A DNA stretch of 64,000 nt, from positions 620,001 through 684,000 of the forward strand of contig NZ_WUTW01000001.1 of assembly GCF_009831215.1 (NCBI RefSeq), read 5' to 3'. The position numbers and the translations under genes are program-made. A model generated the notes under the pieces. The model saw only the letters and a program-made list of their open reading frames with translations. It was not told the DNA's origin and did not search any database. This document shows positions 7,919 to 16,469 of the stretch, piece after piece. This DNA comes from Actinomadura rayongensis. GTDB lineage: Bacteria > Actinomycetota > Actinomycetes > Streptosporangiales > Streptosporangiaceae. The first letter of the stretch is position 1. Every line of letters starts with the position of its first letter.

Positions 7919-9046
7919 GTGGACCGGAAGTCGGTCGCAGATCTGGGGATGGCCGCCCTCGTGGTCGCCGTCGTCGCGCTGGAAGTGGCGTCCTCCGTGC
8001 ACCCCGCCGGCGCCTCCGCCTACGTCATGGGCGCCGCCCTCGCCCTGCCGACGCTCGGCTGGCGGCGCTGGCCGCGCGCGTGCCTGATCAGCGCGTTCGC
8101 GCTGATCGTCGCCTACTACACGGTGAACGCCGCGGGCATCCCGCCGAGCCTGGTCTTCGCCGTCCCGCTCTACGGCGTCGTCCTGACGGGACGGCGGGCC
8201 TGGGCGAGCGCGGTGGTCGGCTGCTTCTACCTGCTGGCCATCGTCGACCCCGGTGGACGGCAGGACGACCTGTCCCTGCTCGCCCGGATCCGCGGCACGC
8301 TGCCCGAACTCGCGCTCGTCGGCGCGACGATCCTCGTGGCGGAGATGGTGCGCAGGTACCGCGTCCAGGAGCGGCCGAACCGGGCGGCGGCCGGACACGA
8401 CCGGGACGAGGCCGAGGACGTCGTCGCGGAACGGCTGCGGATCGCGCGGGAACTGCACGACGCGCTGTCCCACAGCATCGCGACGATCAGCGTGCAGGCG
8501 GGCAGCGCCCTGTACGCGCTCGGCGAGCGCCGGTCCGAGGTCGTCCACTCCGCGCTGACCGCGATCCGCGAGACGAGCAAGGACACGATGCAGGAACTGC
8601 GGACGACGCTGAGCGGGCTGCGCGAGGGGGACGGCGGCGAGGACCGCGACCGGGCCGGCCTCGCGCGGCTGCCGGCCCTGTTGGACGCCGTGCGGGCCGC
8701 CGGGCTCCCCGTCGAGGTGGAGGTGTCGGGCCCGCCGTTGCGGCTCGATCCGACCGTCGACCACTGCGCGTACCGGATCCTCCAGGAGTCGCTGACCAAC
8801 GTCCTGCGGCACGCGGGACCGCAGGCCAGCGCGCGCATCCGGATCTGCTACGACCTGGCGCGCCTCGCGATCGAGGTGACCGACGACGGGGCCGAGGTCC
8901 CGGCCGGGCTCGGCGAGGGCAAGGGCCTCGGGCTCGCCGGGATGCGGGAGCGGGCGGAGGCGGTCGGCGGCGCCTGCACGGCGGGCCCCCGGCCGGGCGG
9001 GGGCTTCGAGGTGCGCGCCCTGCTGCCGACGGGAGCGGCCCGGTGA
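7919..9046 (+). CDS. Sensor histidine kinase, NarL/DesK type (HisKA_3)
   Basis: A 375-residue kinase: four to five hydrophobic segments in the first 130 residues, then the HisKA_3 dimerisation motif ERLRIARELHDALSHSIATI with the phosphoacceptor His, and a C-terminal ATPase domain (YRILQESLTNVLRHAG, then GKGLGLAGMRERAEAVGG). The start was placed at GTG 7919, behind a purine-rich ribosome site, because the in-frame upstream ATG-like starts lie within the operator. The response regulator overlaps its stop by four bases (GTGA). The signal is unknown, but the linked MMPL gene suggests a role in exporter control. Confidence 0.85.
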   Translation: MDRKSVADLGMAALVVAVVALEVASSVHPAGASAYVMGAALALPTLGWRRWPRACLISAFALIVAYYTVNAAGIPPSLVFAVPLYGVVLTGRRAWASAVVGCFYLLAIVDPGGRQDDLSLLARIRGTLPELALVGATILVAEMVRRYRVQERPNRAAAGHDRDEAEDVVAERLRIARELHDALSHSIATISVQAGSALYALGERRSEVVHSALTAIRETSKDTMQELRTTLSGLREGDGGEDRDRAGLARLPALLDAVRAAGLPVEVEVSGPPLRLDPTVDHCAYRILQESLTNVLRHAGPQASARIRICYDLARLAIEVTDDGAEVPAGLGEGKGLGLAGMRERAEAVGGACTAGPRPGGGFEVRALLPTGAAR

Positions 9047-9747
9047 CCGGCCCGATCCGCGTGGCGATCGCCGACGACCACCCGCTCGTCCGCGCGGGCT
9101 TCCGGATCCCGCTGGACTCGGCGCCCGACATCGAGGTCGTCGGCGAGGCGGGCAACGGCGGGGAGGCGGTCGCGCTGGCCCGCAGGACGACGCCGGACGT
9201 CGTCCTCATGGACGTCCAGATGCCCGACGTGGACGGCCTCACCGCCACCGGGCGGATCCTCGCCGACCCGCTGCTCGGCGGGACGAAGGTCGTCATGCTG
9301 ACCGCGTACGCCGACGACGCGAGCGTCCTGCGGGCGCTGCGGGCCGGGGCGAGCGGATTCCTGCTGAAGGACGTCGACCCGGCCGAACTGCTCCGCTCGA
9401 TCCGCGCCGTCCACGGCGGGGAGGCGCTGCTGGCGCCGTCCGTCACGCGGACGGTGATCGACGCGTTCGTGGCCGCCCACGCCGGACCCGGCGCGCCCGC
9501 CGCGCCGCCGCCCGCGCCGGAGCCGCGGCACGTGCTGATCGCGACGCTGACCGCGCGCGAGCGCGAGGTGGTGCGGCTCGTCGGGATCGGGCTGTCCAAC
9601 GAGGAGATCGCCGACCGGCTGGTGCTCAGCCCGGCGACGGTGAAGACGTACGTCAGCAGGATCATGACGAAGCTCGCCGTGCCCGGACGGGCGCAGCTCG
9701 TCGTCGTGGCGTACGAGAGCGGCGTGGTCGTTCCCGGCCGCGGTTGA
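9043..9747 (+). CDS. Response regulator, NarL/LuxR type
   Basis: A 234-residue response regulator with a receiver domain (ADDHPLVRAGF at the N-terminus, phosphoacceptor Asp in VVLMDVQMPDVDG, Lys in GFLLKDVDP) and a C-terminal LuxR helix-turn-helix (LTAREREVVRLVGIGLSNEE). A Pro/Ala-rich linker separates the domains. GTG at 9043 overlaps the stop of the kinase, so the pair is translationally coupled. The likely target is the MMPL exporter 127 bases downstream or its own operon. Confidence 0.92.
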   Translation: MTGPIRVAIADDHPLVRAGFRIPLDSAPDIEVVGEAGNGGEAVALARRTTPDVVLMDVQMPDVDGLTATGRILADPLLGGTKVVMLTAYADDASVLRALRAGASGFLLKDVDPAELLRSIRAVHGGEALLAPSVTRTVIDAFVAAHAGPGAPAAPPPAPEPRHVLIATLTAREREVVRLVGIGLSNEEIADRLVLSPATVKTYVSRIMTKLAVPGRAQLVVVAYESGVVVPGRG

Positions 9748-9874
9748 CCGTCTACCGGCGGGATGTCCCCCCGGGTTGTGGTCCGGGCCGGCAAGTGTCC
9801 TCCGTGGGGGACTGACGCGGCGGCGGGATCCGCGCAGGATCGTACGAAGACGTCGGCGCGATGCGAGGAGACCC

Positions 9875-12043
9875 ATGACCACGCCCCTGCCCGGTGGTGT
9901 CCTCGCCACCGTCGGGTCGTTCTGCTACCGGCGCAGGCGGACGGTCCTGCTGGCGTGGATCGTCGGCGCGCTGGCCATCGCCGTGCTCGGCTTCGGGTTC
10001 GGGGCGGCGTCCGACGACGACTTCAGCGGCGGGCACACCGACTCCGCGCTCGCCGGCGACCTGGCGAAGAAGTACTTCCCGCAGGACGGCGACTCGCTCA
10101 CGCTGGCGATCCGCGCCGACCGGGGCGTGACCGACGCCGGGACCCGCGCCAAGATCGACGGCCTGGCGGCCAAGGTCGCGGCAGACCCGCAGGTCCGGTC
10201 GGTGCTGCCGCCGACGCGCGCGCCGCAGCAGGTCTCCGCCGACGGCCGCACCGCGTTCGCCCGCGTCACGCTGAAGGAGTCGGGGTCCGACGTCGCCAAG
10301 GCCGACGTCCTGCGCCTGGTCGACACCGTGCGGAACGCCTCGGGCGGCGGGGTCGAGTTCGCGCTCGACGGCCAGGCCGTCCTCACCGCCGAGACGCCGA
10401 GCGGCGGCTCCTCCGAGGGCATCGGGCTGCTCGCCGCCGTCGTCATCCTGCTGATCTCGTTCGGCTCGCTGGTGGCGATGGGGCTGCCGATCCTGACGGC
10501 GCTGTTCGGGATCATCCCGGGGCTCGCGCTGATCGGCATCGTCGGGTACGTCTTCCCGGCCCCGACGTTCAGCCCGCTCGTCGCCGGGCTGATCGGGCTC
10601 GGCGTCGGCATCGACTACGCGCTGTTCATCGTCACCCGGTACCGGGAGGGTCTGGAGCACGGGGACTCGCCGCACGACGCGACGGTGACGGCGATCGCGA
10701 CGGCGGGCCGCTCGGTGCTGTTCGCCGGGACGACCGTCGTCGTCGCGCTGCTCGGGCTCCTCGTCATGAACCAGCGGCTGCTCAGCTCCACCGCCGTCGC
10801 CGCGTCGGTGACGGTGTTCATGACGATGGCCGCGGCCGTCACCCTGCTGCCCGCCCTGTTCGGCTTCACCCGGGAGCGGATCAACCGGCTGCGGCTGCCG
10901 TTGCTCGGGCGCACCCGGACCGCGAGCCCGCTCGCCGAGCGGTGGGCGGGGGTCGTCCAGAAGCGCGCGGGGCTCGCCGTCGTGGCCGCGAGCGTCGTGC
11001 TGCTCGTCCTGTCGGTCCCCGCGCTGTCGATGCGGCTCAGCTTCGAGGACTCCAGCAACCTGCCGAAGGGCACGAGCGGGCACACCGCCCACCAGATCCT
11101 CGCCCGGGGCTTCGGGCCCGGATACGACGCGCCGCTGTTCGTGTTCGCCGAACTTCCGCCCGGGGGCGCGGACCTCCAGCCGCTCGTGACGGCCGTCCGG
11201 GGCACCCCGGGCATCGCGTCGGTGACGCCGGTGACCTACAGCGGCGACCGGCGCGGCGCCCAGTTCGTCGCGTACCCGACGACCGCGCACGAGGACGCCG
11301 CGACGCCGAAGCTCGTGAACAAGCTCCGGCACGACGTCTTCCCGCGCGAGCTGAAGGGCACGGGCGTCGTCGCCCACCTCGGCGGCCCGAACGCCTGGAC
11401 GATCGACTTCGCCCACCAGGTCGGCGTGCGGATGCCGTGGCTCATCGCCGTGGTCATCGTGCTGTCGCTGATCCTGCTCGTCGTGCTCGTCCGGTCCCTC
11501 GTGATCTCGGTGTCGGCGGCCGTGATGACGCTGCTGTCGGCCGGCGCGGCCTACGGCGTGCTGACGGCCGTCGCGCAGTGGGGCTGGCTGTCGGCGCCGC
11601 TCGGCTTCCAGTCGTCGATGCCCATCACCGCCTGGGTGCCGCTGCTCATGTTCCCGATCCTGTTCGGGCTCTCGACCGACTACGAGGTGTTCCTCGTCGG
11701 GCGGATGCGGGAGGAGTACGAGGCGTCGGGCGACACGCGCGAGGCCGTCCGGCGGGGCCTGGCCCGGACGGCGCGGGTGATCACGGCGGCGGCGGCCATC
11801 ATGGTCGTGGTGTTCCTGACCGTCCTGCTGGGCGCGGACGCCGCCGTCAAGCAGTTCGGCCTCGGGCTCGCGGTCGCCGTGCTCATCGACGCGACCGTCA
11901 TTCGGCTCGTTCTCGTCCCGGCGCTCATGGAACTGCTCGGCGACCGGAACTGGTGGCTGCCCGAAGCGCTGGGGAGAATACTGCCCAAGGTCGCGCACGA
12001 GCCCGGCCGCACGGCGCTTCCCGAATCCGTCGACGCAAACTGA
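9875..12043 (+). CDS. MMPL-family transporter
   Basis: A 722-residue RND-type membrane protein with the two-fold MMPL architecture: one N-terminal transmembrane helix, a periplasmic-type loop, five to six helices, then a repeat of the same arrangement. Signature Asp-Tyr pairs in the central helices are visible in GLGVGIDYALFIVTRY and FGLSTDYEVFLVGRM. Such proteins export lipids or small molecules by proton antiport. ATG at 9875 follows GAGGAG. It sits directly after a two-component system and before the polyketide cluster; it may belong to either, and no cargo can be assigned. Confidence 0.88.
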   Translation: MTTPLPGGVLATVGSFCYRRRRTVLLAWIVGALAIAVLGFGFGAASDDDFSGGHTDSALAGDLAKKYFPQDGDSLTLAIRADRGVTDAGTRAKIDGLAAKVAADPQVRSVLPPTRAPQQVSADGRTAFARVTLKESGSDVAKADVLRLVDTVRNASGGGVEFALDGQAVLTAETPSGGSSEGIGLLAAVVILLISFGSLVAMGLPILTALFGIIPGLALIGIVGYVFPAPTFSPLVAGLIGLGVGIDYALFIVTRYREGLEHGDSPHDATVTAIATAGRSVLFAGTTVVVALLGLLVMNQRLLSSTAVAASVTVFMTMAAAVTLLPALFGFTRERINRLRLPLLGRTRTASPLAERWAGVVQKRAGLAVVAASVVLLVLSVPALSMRLSFEDSSNLPKGTSGHTAHQILARGFGPGYDAPLFVFAELPPGGADLQPLVTAVRGTPGIASVTPVTYSGDRRGAQFVAYPTTAHEDAATPKLVNKLRHDVFPRELKGTGVVAHLGGPNAWTIDFAHQVGVRMPWLIAVVIVLSLILLVVLVRSLVISVSAAVMTLLSAGAAYGVLTAVAQWGWLSAPLGFQSSMPITAWVPLLMFPILFGLSTDYEVFLVGRMREEYEASGDTREAVRRGLARTARVITAAAAIMVVVFLTVLLGADAAVKQFGLGLAVAVLIDATVIRLVLVPALMELLGDRNWWLPEALGRILPKVAHEPGRTALPESVDAN

Positions 12044-12181
12044 GTTAGTTTCGGATCTGCCGCGCCACCGGCTTAGCGGAAGCTTAGAGAATCTCTCCTT
12101 GAATTAGCCTCAAAATGACAAGAAGATCGGCATTGACCGTCATTCTTCGGCCTCTGGGACTAACTCAATCAGGAGGGTCTC
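12044..12181. promoter_or_regulatory. Promoter region ahead of the biotin carboxylase gene
   Basis: A 138-base, relatively A/T-rich gap that marks the left edge of the biosynthetic cluster. It contains an inverted copy of the GCCGAAGAA element (TTCTTCGGC at 12143-12151) that also occurs ahead of the first monooxygenase and the cyclase, and an AGGAGG ribosome site at 12171. No clear terminator for the MMPL gene was seen. Confidence 0.4.
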
Positions 12182-13963
12182 GTGCGCACCGTTCTGGTCG
12201 CCAACCGTGGTGAGATCGCCGTCCGGATCGTCCGCGCCTGCCGGGACGCGGGGCTCGCCAGCGTCGCGGTGTACGCCGATCCGGACCGCGACGCCCCGCA
12301 CGTCAGGCTCGCCGACCAGGCGTACGCCCTGGACGGCGCCACGGCGGCGGAAACCTACCTCGACATGGCCAAGCTGCTCGCGATCGCGGCCCGCGCCGGC
12401 GCGGACGCCGTCCACCCCGGCTGCGGCTTCCTCGCCGAGAACGCCGAGTTCGCGGCGGCCGTCCGGGCGGCGGGCCTGACCTGGATCGGTCCGCCGCCCG
12501 AGGCCATCCGGGCGCTCGGCGACAAGGTCGCGGCCCGGCGCATCGCGCGGAGCGTGGGCGCGCCGCTCGTCGCGGGCACCGCCGAGCCGGTCGCCGGGCC
12601 GGACGAGGTGCGCGCGTTCGCCGTCGAGCACGGGCTGCCCGTGGTCGTGAAGGCGGCGGCGGGCGGCGGGGGCCGGGGCCTGAAGGTCATCCGCACGCTC
12701 GCGGAGATCCCCGAGCTGCTGGAGTCGGCGACGCGCGAGGCGACCGCCGCCTTCGGCTCCGGGGACTGCTTCGTGGAGCGCTACCTGGACCGGCCCCGGC
12801 ACGTCGAGACGCAGTGCCTCGCCGACGCGCACGGCGCCGTCGTCGTCGTGTCGACCCGCGACTGCTCGTTGCAGCGGCGGCACCAGAAACTCGTCGAGGA
12901 GGCGCCCGCGCCCTTTCTGACGCCCGACCAGCGGCGGCGGCTTTCGGACGCCTCGAAGAAGATTCTCCGGGCGGCGGGCTATGTCGGGGCCGGAACCTGC
13001 GAGTTCCTGGTCGGGCAGGACGGCGCGATCTCCTTTCTGGAAGTGAACACCCGCCTCCAGGTGGAGCATCCGGTGACCGAGGAGATCACCGGGATCGACC
13101 TCGTCCAGGAGATGTTCCGGATCGCCGAGGGCGAGCCGATCGGCTACGACGACCCGCCGGCCCGGGGGCACTCGATCGAGTTCCGGATCAACGCCGAGGA
13201 CCCCGGCCGGGGCTTCCTGCCCGCCGCCGGGACGCTGCGGACGTGGTCGCCGCCGACCGGGCCGGGCGTCCGGCTCGACGCGGGGTACGAGCAGGGGCAG
13301 ACGGTGCCGCAGGCGTTCGACTCGCTGGTCGCCAAGCTGATCGTCACCGGGCCGGACCGGCGGCGGGCGGTGCTGCGGGCGCGCCGCGCGCTCGCCGAGT
13401 TCGTCGTCGAGGGCCTGCCGACGCCGCTGCCGTTCTTCACGGCCGTGCTCACCGATCCCGCCTTCGTCCCGGACGACCCGGACGAGCCGTTCGCCGTCCA
13501 CACCCGGTGGATCGAGGAGGAGTTCACCGGGGTCCTGCCCGTCCACGAGGGCGCGGCGGCGGCGGACGAGCCCGCGCGCGAGCGGATCACCGTGGAGGTG
13601 GCGGGCCGGCGCGTGGAGGTCGTCCTGCCCGCCGAGATCGGCGCGGGCGCGGCGCAGGCCCGGGCCCGGGCCGGTGCGCGGCGTCCGTCGGCCGCCCGCC
13701 GCGACGCGGGGGCCGCGGCGGGCGACGCGCTGGTCAGCCCGATGCAGGGGACGATCGTGAAGATCGCGGCGCCGAACGGCACGACCGTCCGGCAGGGCGA
13801 CACGGTCGTGGTCCTGGAGGCGATGAAGATGGAGCAGCCGCTCGTCGCCCACAAGGACGGTACTGTGGCGGGCCTGTCCGTCGAACTCGGGCAGACGGTG
13901 TCCAGCGGGACGGTCATCTGCGCCCTCGGCGCGCCGTCCGATCCCGCTGCGCGCGCGGCCTGA
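12182..13963 (+). CDS. Acyl-CoA carboxylase alpha subunit (biotin carboxylase plus biotin carrier domain)
   Basis: A 593-residue protein with a complete biotin carboxylase half (N-terminal [23 protein letters not shown]-grasp glycine loop [28 protein letters not shown]) and a C-terminal biotinyl domain with EAMKMEQPL, in which Lys549 is the biotin site. It carboxylates biotin with bicarbonate and ATP and needs a carboxyltransferase partner. That partner (28376) and the epsilon subunit (29977) lie in the same cluster, 14 kb away. Together they would raise malonyl-CoA for polyketide extension, as the jadJ-type carboxylase does in jadomycin clusters. GTG at 12182 follows AGGAGG. Confidence 0.93.
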   Translation: MRTVLVANRGEIAVRIVRACRDAGLASVAVYADPDRDAPHVRLADQAYALDGATAAETYLDMAKLLAIAARAGADAVHPGCGFLAENAEFAAAVRAAGLTWIGPPPEAIRALGDKVAARRIARSVGAPLVAGTAEPVAGPDEVRAFAVEHGLPVVVKAAAGGGGRGLKVIRTLAEIPELLESATREATAAFGSGDCFVERYLDRPRHVETQCLADAHGAVVVVSTRDCSLQRRHQKLVEEAPAPFLTPDQRRRLSDASKKILRAAGYVGAGTCEFLVGQDGAISFLEVNTRLQVEHPVTEEITGIDLVQEMFRIAEGEPIGYDDPPARGHSIEFRINAEDPGRGFLPAAGTLRTWSPPTGPGVRLDAGYEQGQTVPQAFDSLVAKLIVTGPDRRRAVLRARRALAEFVVEGLPTPLPFFTAVLTDPAFVPDDPDEPFAVHTRWIEEEFTGVLPVHEGAAAADEPARERITVEVAGRRVEVVLPAEIGAGAAQARARAGARRPSAARRDAGAAAGDALVSPMQGTIVKIAAPNGTTVRQGDTVVVLEAMKMEQPLVAHKDGTVAGLSVELGQTVSSGTVICALGAPSDPAARAA

Positions 13964-14027
13964 GAAAGGCGGACGGCGCCGCCGGAATCGTCCCGGCCCA
14001 CGGGGCGAACGACGCCCATGAATAGCG

Positions 14028-14077
14028 CACGGACCCGGACTTCCGTCACACCTCCATTTTTCGGGGTCCGGGCCGTG
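14028..14077 (+). terminator. Possible terminator hairpin after the carboxylase alpha subunit
   Basis: CACGGACCCGGAC at 14028-14040 pairs with GTCCGGGCCGTG at 14066-14077 with a single bulged base and a 25-base loop. It lies 65 bases after the stop. The long loop and lack of a T-run make it a weak call. Confidence 0.3.
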
Positions 14078-14418
14078 CCGTCCCGGGGCGGCGGGCGGCG
14101 CGGCACGGTGGGAAATCCCTACCGATGAGTTCCGTATGCATCGTGCAGACAACCGGGCGCGTCCGGGTGACAGCCTGGAATCCGGCTTTCTCGGAGCGTC
14201 GCGGACATGGGTGCGCCGATTCGGTCACAGCACTCTCTGCCTCGCGCAAAGTCCCTGGTCAGGACGTTCGTGGCCGCATTCTTGCCTAAGACGAATAATT
14301 TGCCGTCGACCGTCCTGCTGCGGCTAACGTCGGTCGTGGGACTCCAGCGCAGCCGGTGCCGCCGCCCACGACGGTATCCGACGATTTTCGTAGATGATGT
14401 TTCATGTTCGATCTGCGC

Positions 14419-14466
14419 GATCAATTGATCCGGCTTCGCATCCGGCCCGAATGTGACATGAGTCAC
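14419..14466. promoter_or_regulatory. Two adjacent palindromes upstream of the response regulator gene
   Basis: GATCAATTGATC (14419-14430) is a perfect 12-base palindrome and GTGAC-ATGA-GTCAC (14453-14466) is a perfect 5-base inverted repeat. Their centres are about 35 bases apart, roughly three helical turns, within the A/T-richer leader of the OmpR-type regulator. They are candidate operator sites; the protein is not known. Confidence 0.4.
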
Positions 14467-14714
14467 TGGGTTGAATTGTGTCCGATTGAGGTCGGAACAT
14501 GGACGCGGACAACGCGCTGGACTAGTGTAAAAAGTGCGGAAGACGTCGACCTTATGGCGATCTAAAGTCCAATTAAAGTCGGCGGGTGAAGGGCGGTTTC
14601 CGGCATCCGGCAGGCCGCTTCGGGGCCGCGCCATGGGTTTGCCTTGAGTATTCGATGCGGCGGCGCCCCCTTTGGCGGACGCCGGCGCACCGTGGGTTTC
14701 GTACGGGGAGAAAC

Positions 14715-15407
14715 ATGCGTGTACTGCTCGTAGACGACGACTCTGACTACCGCGACGAACTGATCCGGGGGCTGGCCGACCAGGGGATGGAGAGCATGGC
14801 CGTCGACCGGGGGCGGGAGGCCCTGGACCATTGCGACGCGGTGGACGTGGTCCTCCTCGACCTGAACCTGCCGGACGTGGACGGCTTCGAGGTGTGCCGG
14901 CTGATCCGTACGAACTCCAGCGTCCCCGTCATCATCGTGAGCGGGCGCACCGACGAGTTCGACCGCGTGCTGAGCCTGCGGATGGGCGCCGACGACTACG
15001 TGGTGAAGCCGTGCTACCTGCGCGAGCTGGCGGCCCGGATCGACGCGGTCGTCCGGCGGGCGAAGAACTCCTGGAACCCGCTCGGCCGCAACGCCATGGT
15101 CAAGGACCTCGGCGAGCTCCAGCTCGACTTCCGGCGCCGGCGGGTCACGGTCAACGGGGCCGAGGTGACGCTCACCCGCAAGGAGTTCGACCTGCTGGCG
15201 CTGCTCGCCTCCGAGCCCGGCCGGACGTTCACCCGGGACCAGATCATGCGGGAGGTCTGGGGCTACGACAGCATCGGCGACACCCGGACGCTCGGCGTCC
15301 ACATGGTGGGCCTGCGCCGGAAGCTGGGCGTCCCGGACAAGATCGAGACTGTACGCGGAGTCGGTTTCCGTCTCCTGGAGTCGTCATGTGGTTCCGTGCC
15401 TATCTGA
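14715..15407 (+). CDS. Response regulator, OmpR type, cluster-linked
   Basis: A 230-residue OmpR/PhoB regulator: receiver domain with the acidic triad in LLVDDDSDY, phosphoacceptor Asp49 in VVLLDLNLPDVDG, Lys in DDYVVKPCYL, and a C-terminal winged helix (LTRKEFDLLALLASEPG, then TRTLGVHMVGLRRKLG). ATG at 14715 follows GGGGAG. Its last 22 bases overlap the start of the sensor kinase. No SARP-type activator was found in the window, so this pair is the best candidate pathway-specific regulator of the polyketide genes that follow. Confidence 0.93.
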   Translation: MRVLLVDDDSDYRDELIRGLADQGMESMAVDRGREALDHCDAVDVVLLDLNLPDVDGFEVCRLIRTNSSVPVIIVSGRTDEFDRVLSLRMGADDYVVKPCYLRELAARIDAVVRRAKNSWNPLGRNAMVKDLGELQLDFRRRRVTVNGAEVTLTRKEFDLLALLASEPGRTFTRDQIMREVWGYDSIGDTRTLGVHMVGLRRKLGVPDKIETVRGVGFRLLESSCGSVPI

Positions 15408-16342
15408 CGCACCTCGTCCTCGCCGCCCTCGCGGTGGCCCTCTGCCTGTTCGAGCCGAGCGGACGGTGGCCGTGGCTCGACGGGCTCGCCGGGGTGGCGG
15501 CCGTGGCCGTCCTGGCGGTCCCGCTCACGCTGTGGGGGCTGCGGCCCGGGCAGCGGCTGCTCGAAGCGATCATGCACCTCGACCCGGCCGAGGTGGAGCG
15601 CCTCGCCGCGCACCGCGGGCCGGCCGGGCTGCGCCGGCTCATCGACTGCCTGGTGGAGCTGGCCGGCGCGCGGCAGGCGAACGCGTTCTTCCTCGCCGAC
15701 GTCGCCCACCAGCTCCGGACCGATCTCCAGCTCCTGCGGATCCGGCTGGACCGGCTGGGCGTGCACGTCTCCGAATACGGCGTGGAATGCTACGAACGCG
15801 CGCTCGCGGACATCGACCGGCTGCACAGGACGCTCACCGAGCAGCTCGAATTCGCGCAACTCGTGGAGGGGCGCCCGCCGATGGAGCTGGACGCGGCGGA
15901 AATCGTCCGGGGCCGCGTGCGGGCGTGGAACGATGCGGCCGAGATGCGCGGGCTGACGATCAGCTCCCGGACGAGCGGAGAATGCCGGATCTTCACGCGC
16001 AACGGCGTGCTCGAACAGATCCTGGACATCCTGCTCGACAACTCGCTGAAGCACTCGCCGCGGGCCGGCGTGGTGCGCGTGGAAATCCTCCCGTCCGGCG
16101 GCCACACGGTCGTCCGGGTCCTGGACGAGGGCCCGAGCATGACGCCGGAGGAGCGGGAGCAGGCGACGATCCGCCGCTGGCGCGGCCACGGGGAGTCCGG
16201 TGAGGGCCGGGGACTCGGCCTCGCCATCGCCAACATGCTCATGGTCTCCAACGGCGGCACCCTGACGCTGGACGCCGGGCCGGGCGGCCGGGGCGTGGAC
16301 GCCCGCTGCCGGTTCCCGTCCGCGCCCGCCGCGCCGGACTAG
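15386..16342 (+). CDS. Sensor histidine kinase, cluster-linked
   Basis: A 318-residue kinase with two N-terminal hydrophobic helices separated by only a few residues, so it has almost no extracellular sensor loop and probably senses a membrane or cytoplasmic signal. The phosphoacceptor His108 sits in DVAHQLRTDLQLL, followed by an N-box (ILLDNSLKHSPRAG) and a G-box (GEGRGLGLAIANML). Gln replaces the usual Glu after the phosphoacceptor His (HQLR instead of HELR). The gene overlaps its response regulator by 22 bases. It may report intracellular or membrane levels of the cluster product; that is inference. Confidence 0.9.
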   Translation: MWFRAYLTHLVLAALAVALCLFEPSGRWPWLDGLAGVAAVAVLAVPLTLWGLRPGQRLLEAIMHLDPAEVERLAAHRGPAGLRRLIDCLVELAGARQANAFFLADVAHQLRTDLQLLRIRLDRLGVHVSEYGVECYERALADIDRLHRTLTEQLEFAQLVEGRPPMELDAAEIVRGRVRAWNDAAEMRGLTISSRTSGECRIFTRNGVLEQILDILLDNSLKHSPRAGVVRVEILPSGGHTVVRVLDEGPSMTPEEREQATIRRWRGHGESGEGRGLGLAIANMLMVSNGGTLTLDAGPGGRGVDARCRFPSAPAAPD

Positions 16343-16383
16343 GAACTTCTAATCCTCTTCGCAGCAACTTAGTGATTCTTGTC

Positions 16384-16413
16384 TTGTCCTTCAGCGGGCG
16401 CCGAAGAATCATT
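16384..16413 (+). promoter_or_regulatory. Candidate promoter of the type II polyketide operon
   Basis: TTGTCC at 16384 and AATCAT at 16407 are separated by 17 bases, and the spacer ends in GCCGAAGAA (16400-16408), which continues as ATT...CGTCCC. A closely similar segment precedes the cyclase gene (20213-20250). The likeness suggests a shared promoter or activator site for the cluster. Confidence 0.4.
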
Positions 16414-16469
16414 TGAGTACCGTCCCATGAATTGTCTCCGCCGGGACGTTTCGCCAGCGAGGAGGAAAC

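Larger units (their letters stand above)
13964..14714. other. 751-base gene-free region before the cluster two-component system
   Basis: This is the longest gene-free stretch in the window and is clearly less GC-rich than its surroundings. It holds a hairpin at 14028-14077, a 12-base perfect palindrome GATCAATTGATC at 14419-14430, and GTGAC-ATGA-GTCAC at 14453-14466. Reverse-strand ORFs cross it but lack recognisable protein signatures and a ribosome site. The likely content is a long leader and regulatory region for the response regulator at 14715; a decayed gene is also possible. Confidence 0.5.

Noticed and set aside
14119..14634. 171-codon reverse ORF in the gene-free leader
   Set aside because: No ribosome site, no known motif and irregular composition; kept as part of the leader description, though a decayed gene is possible.
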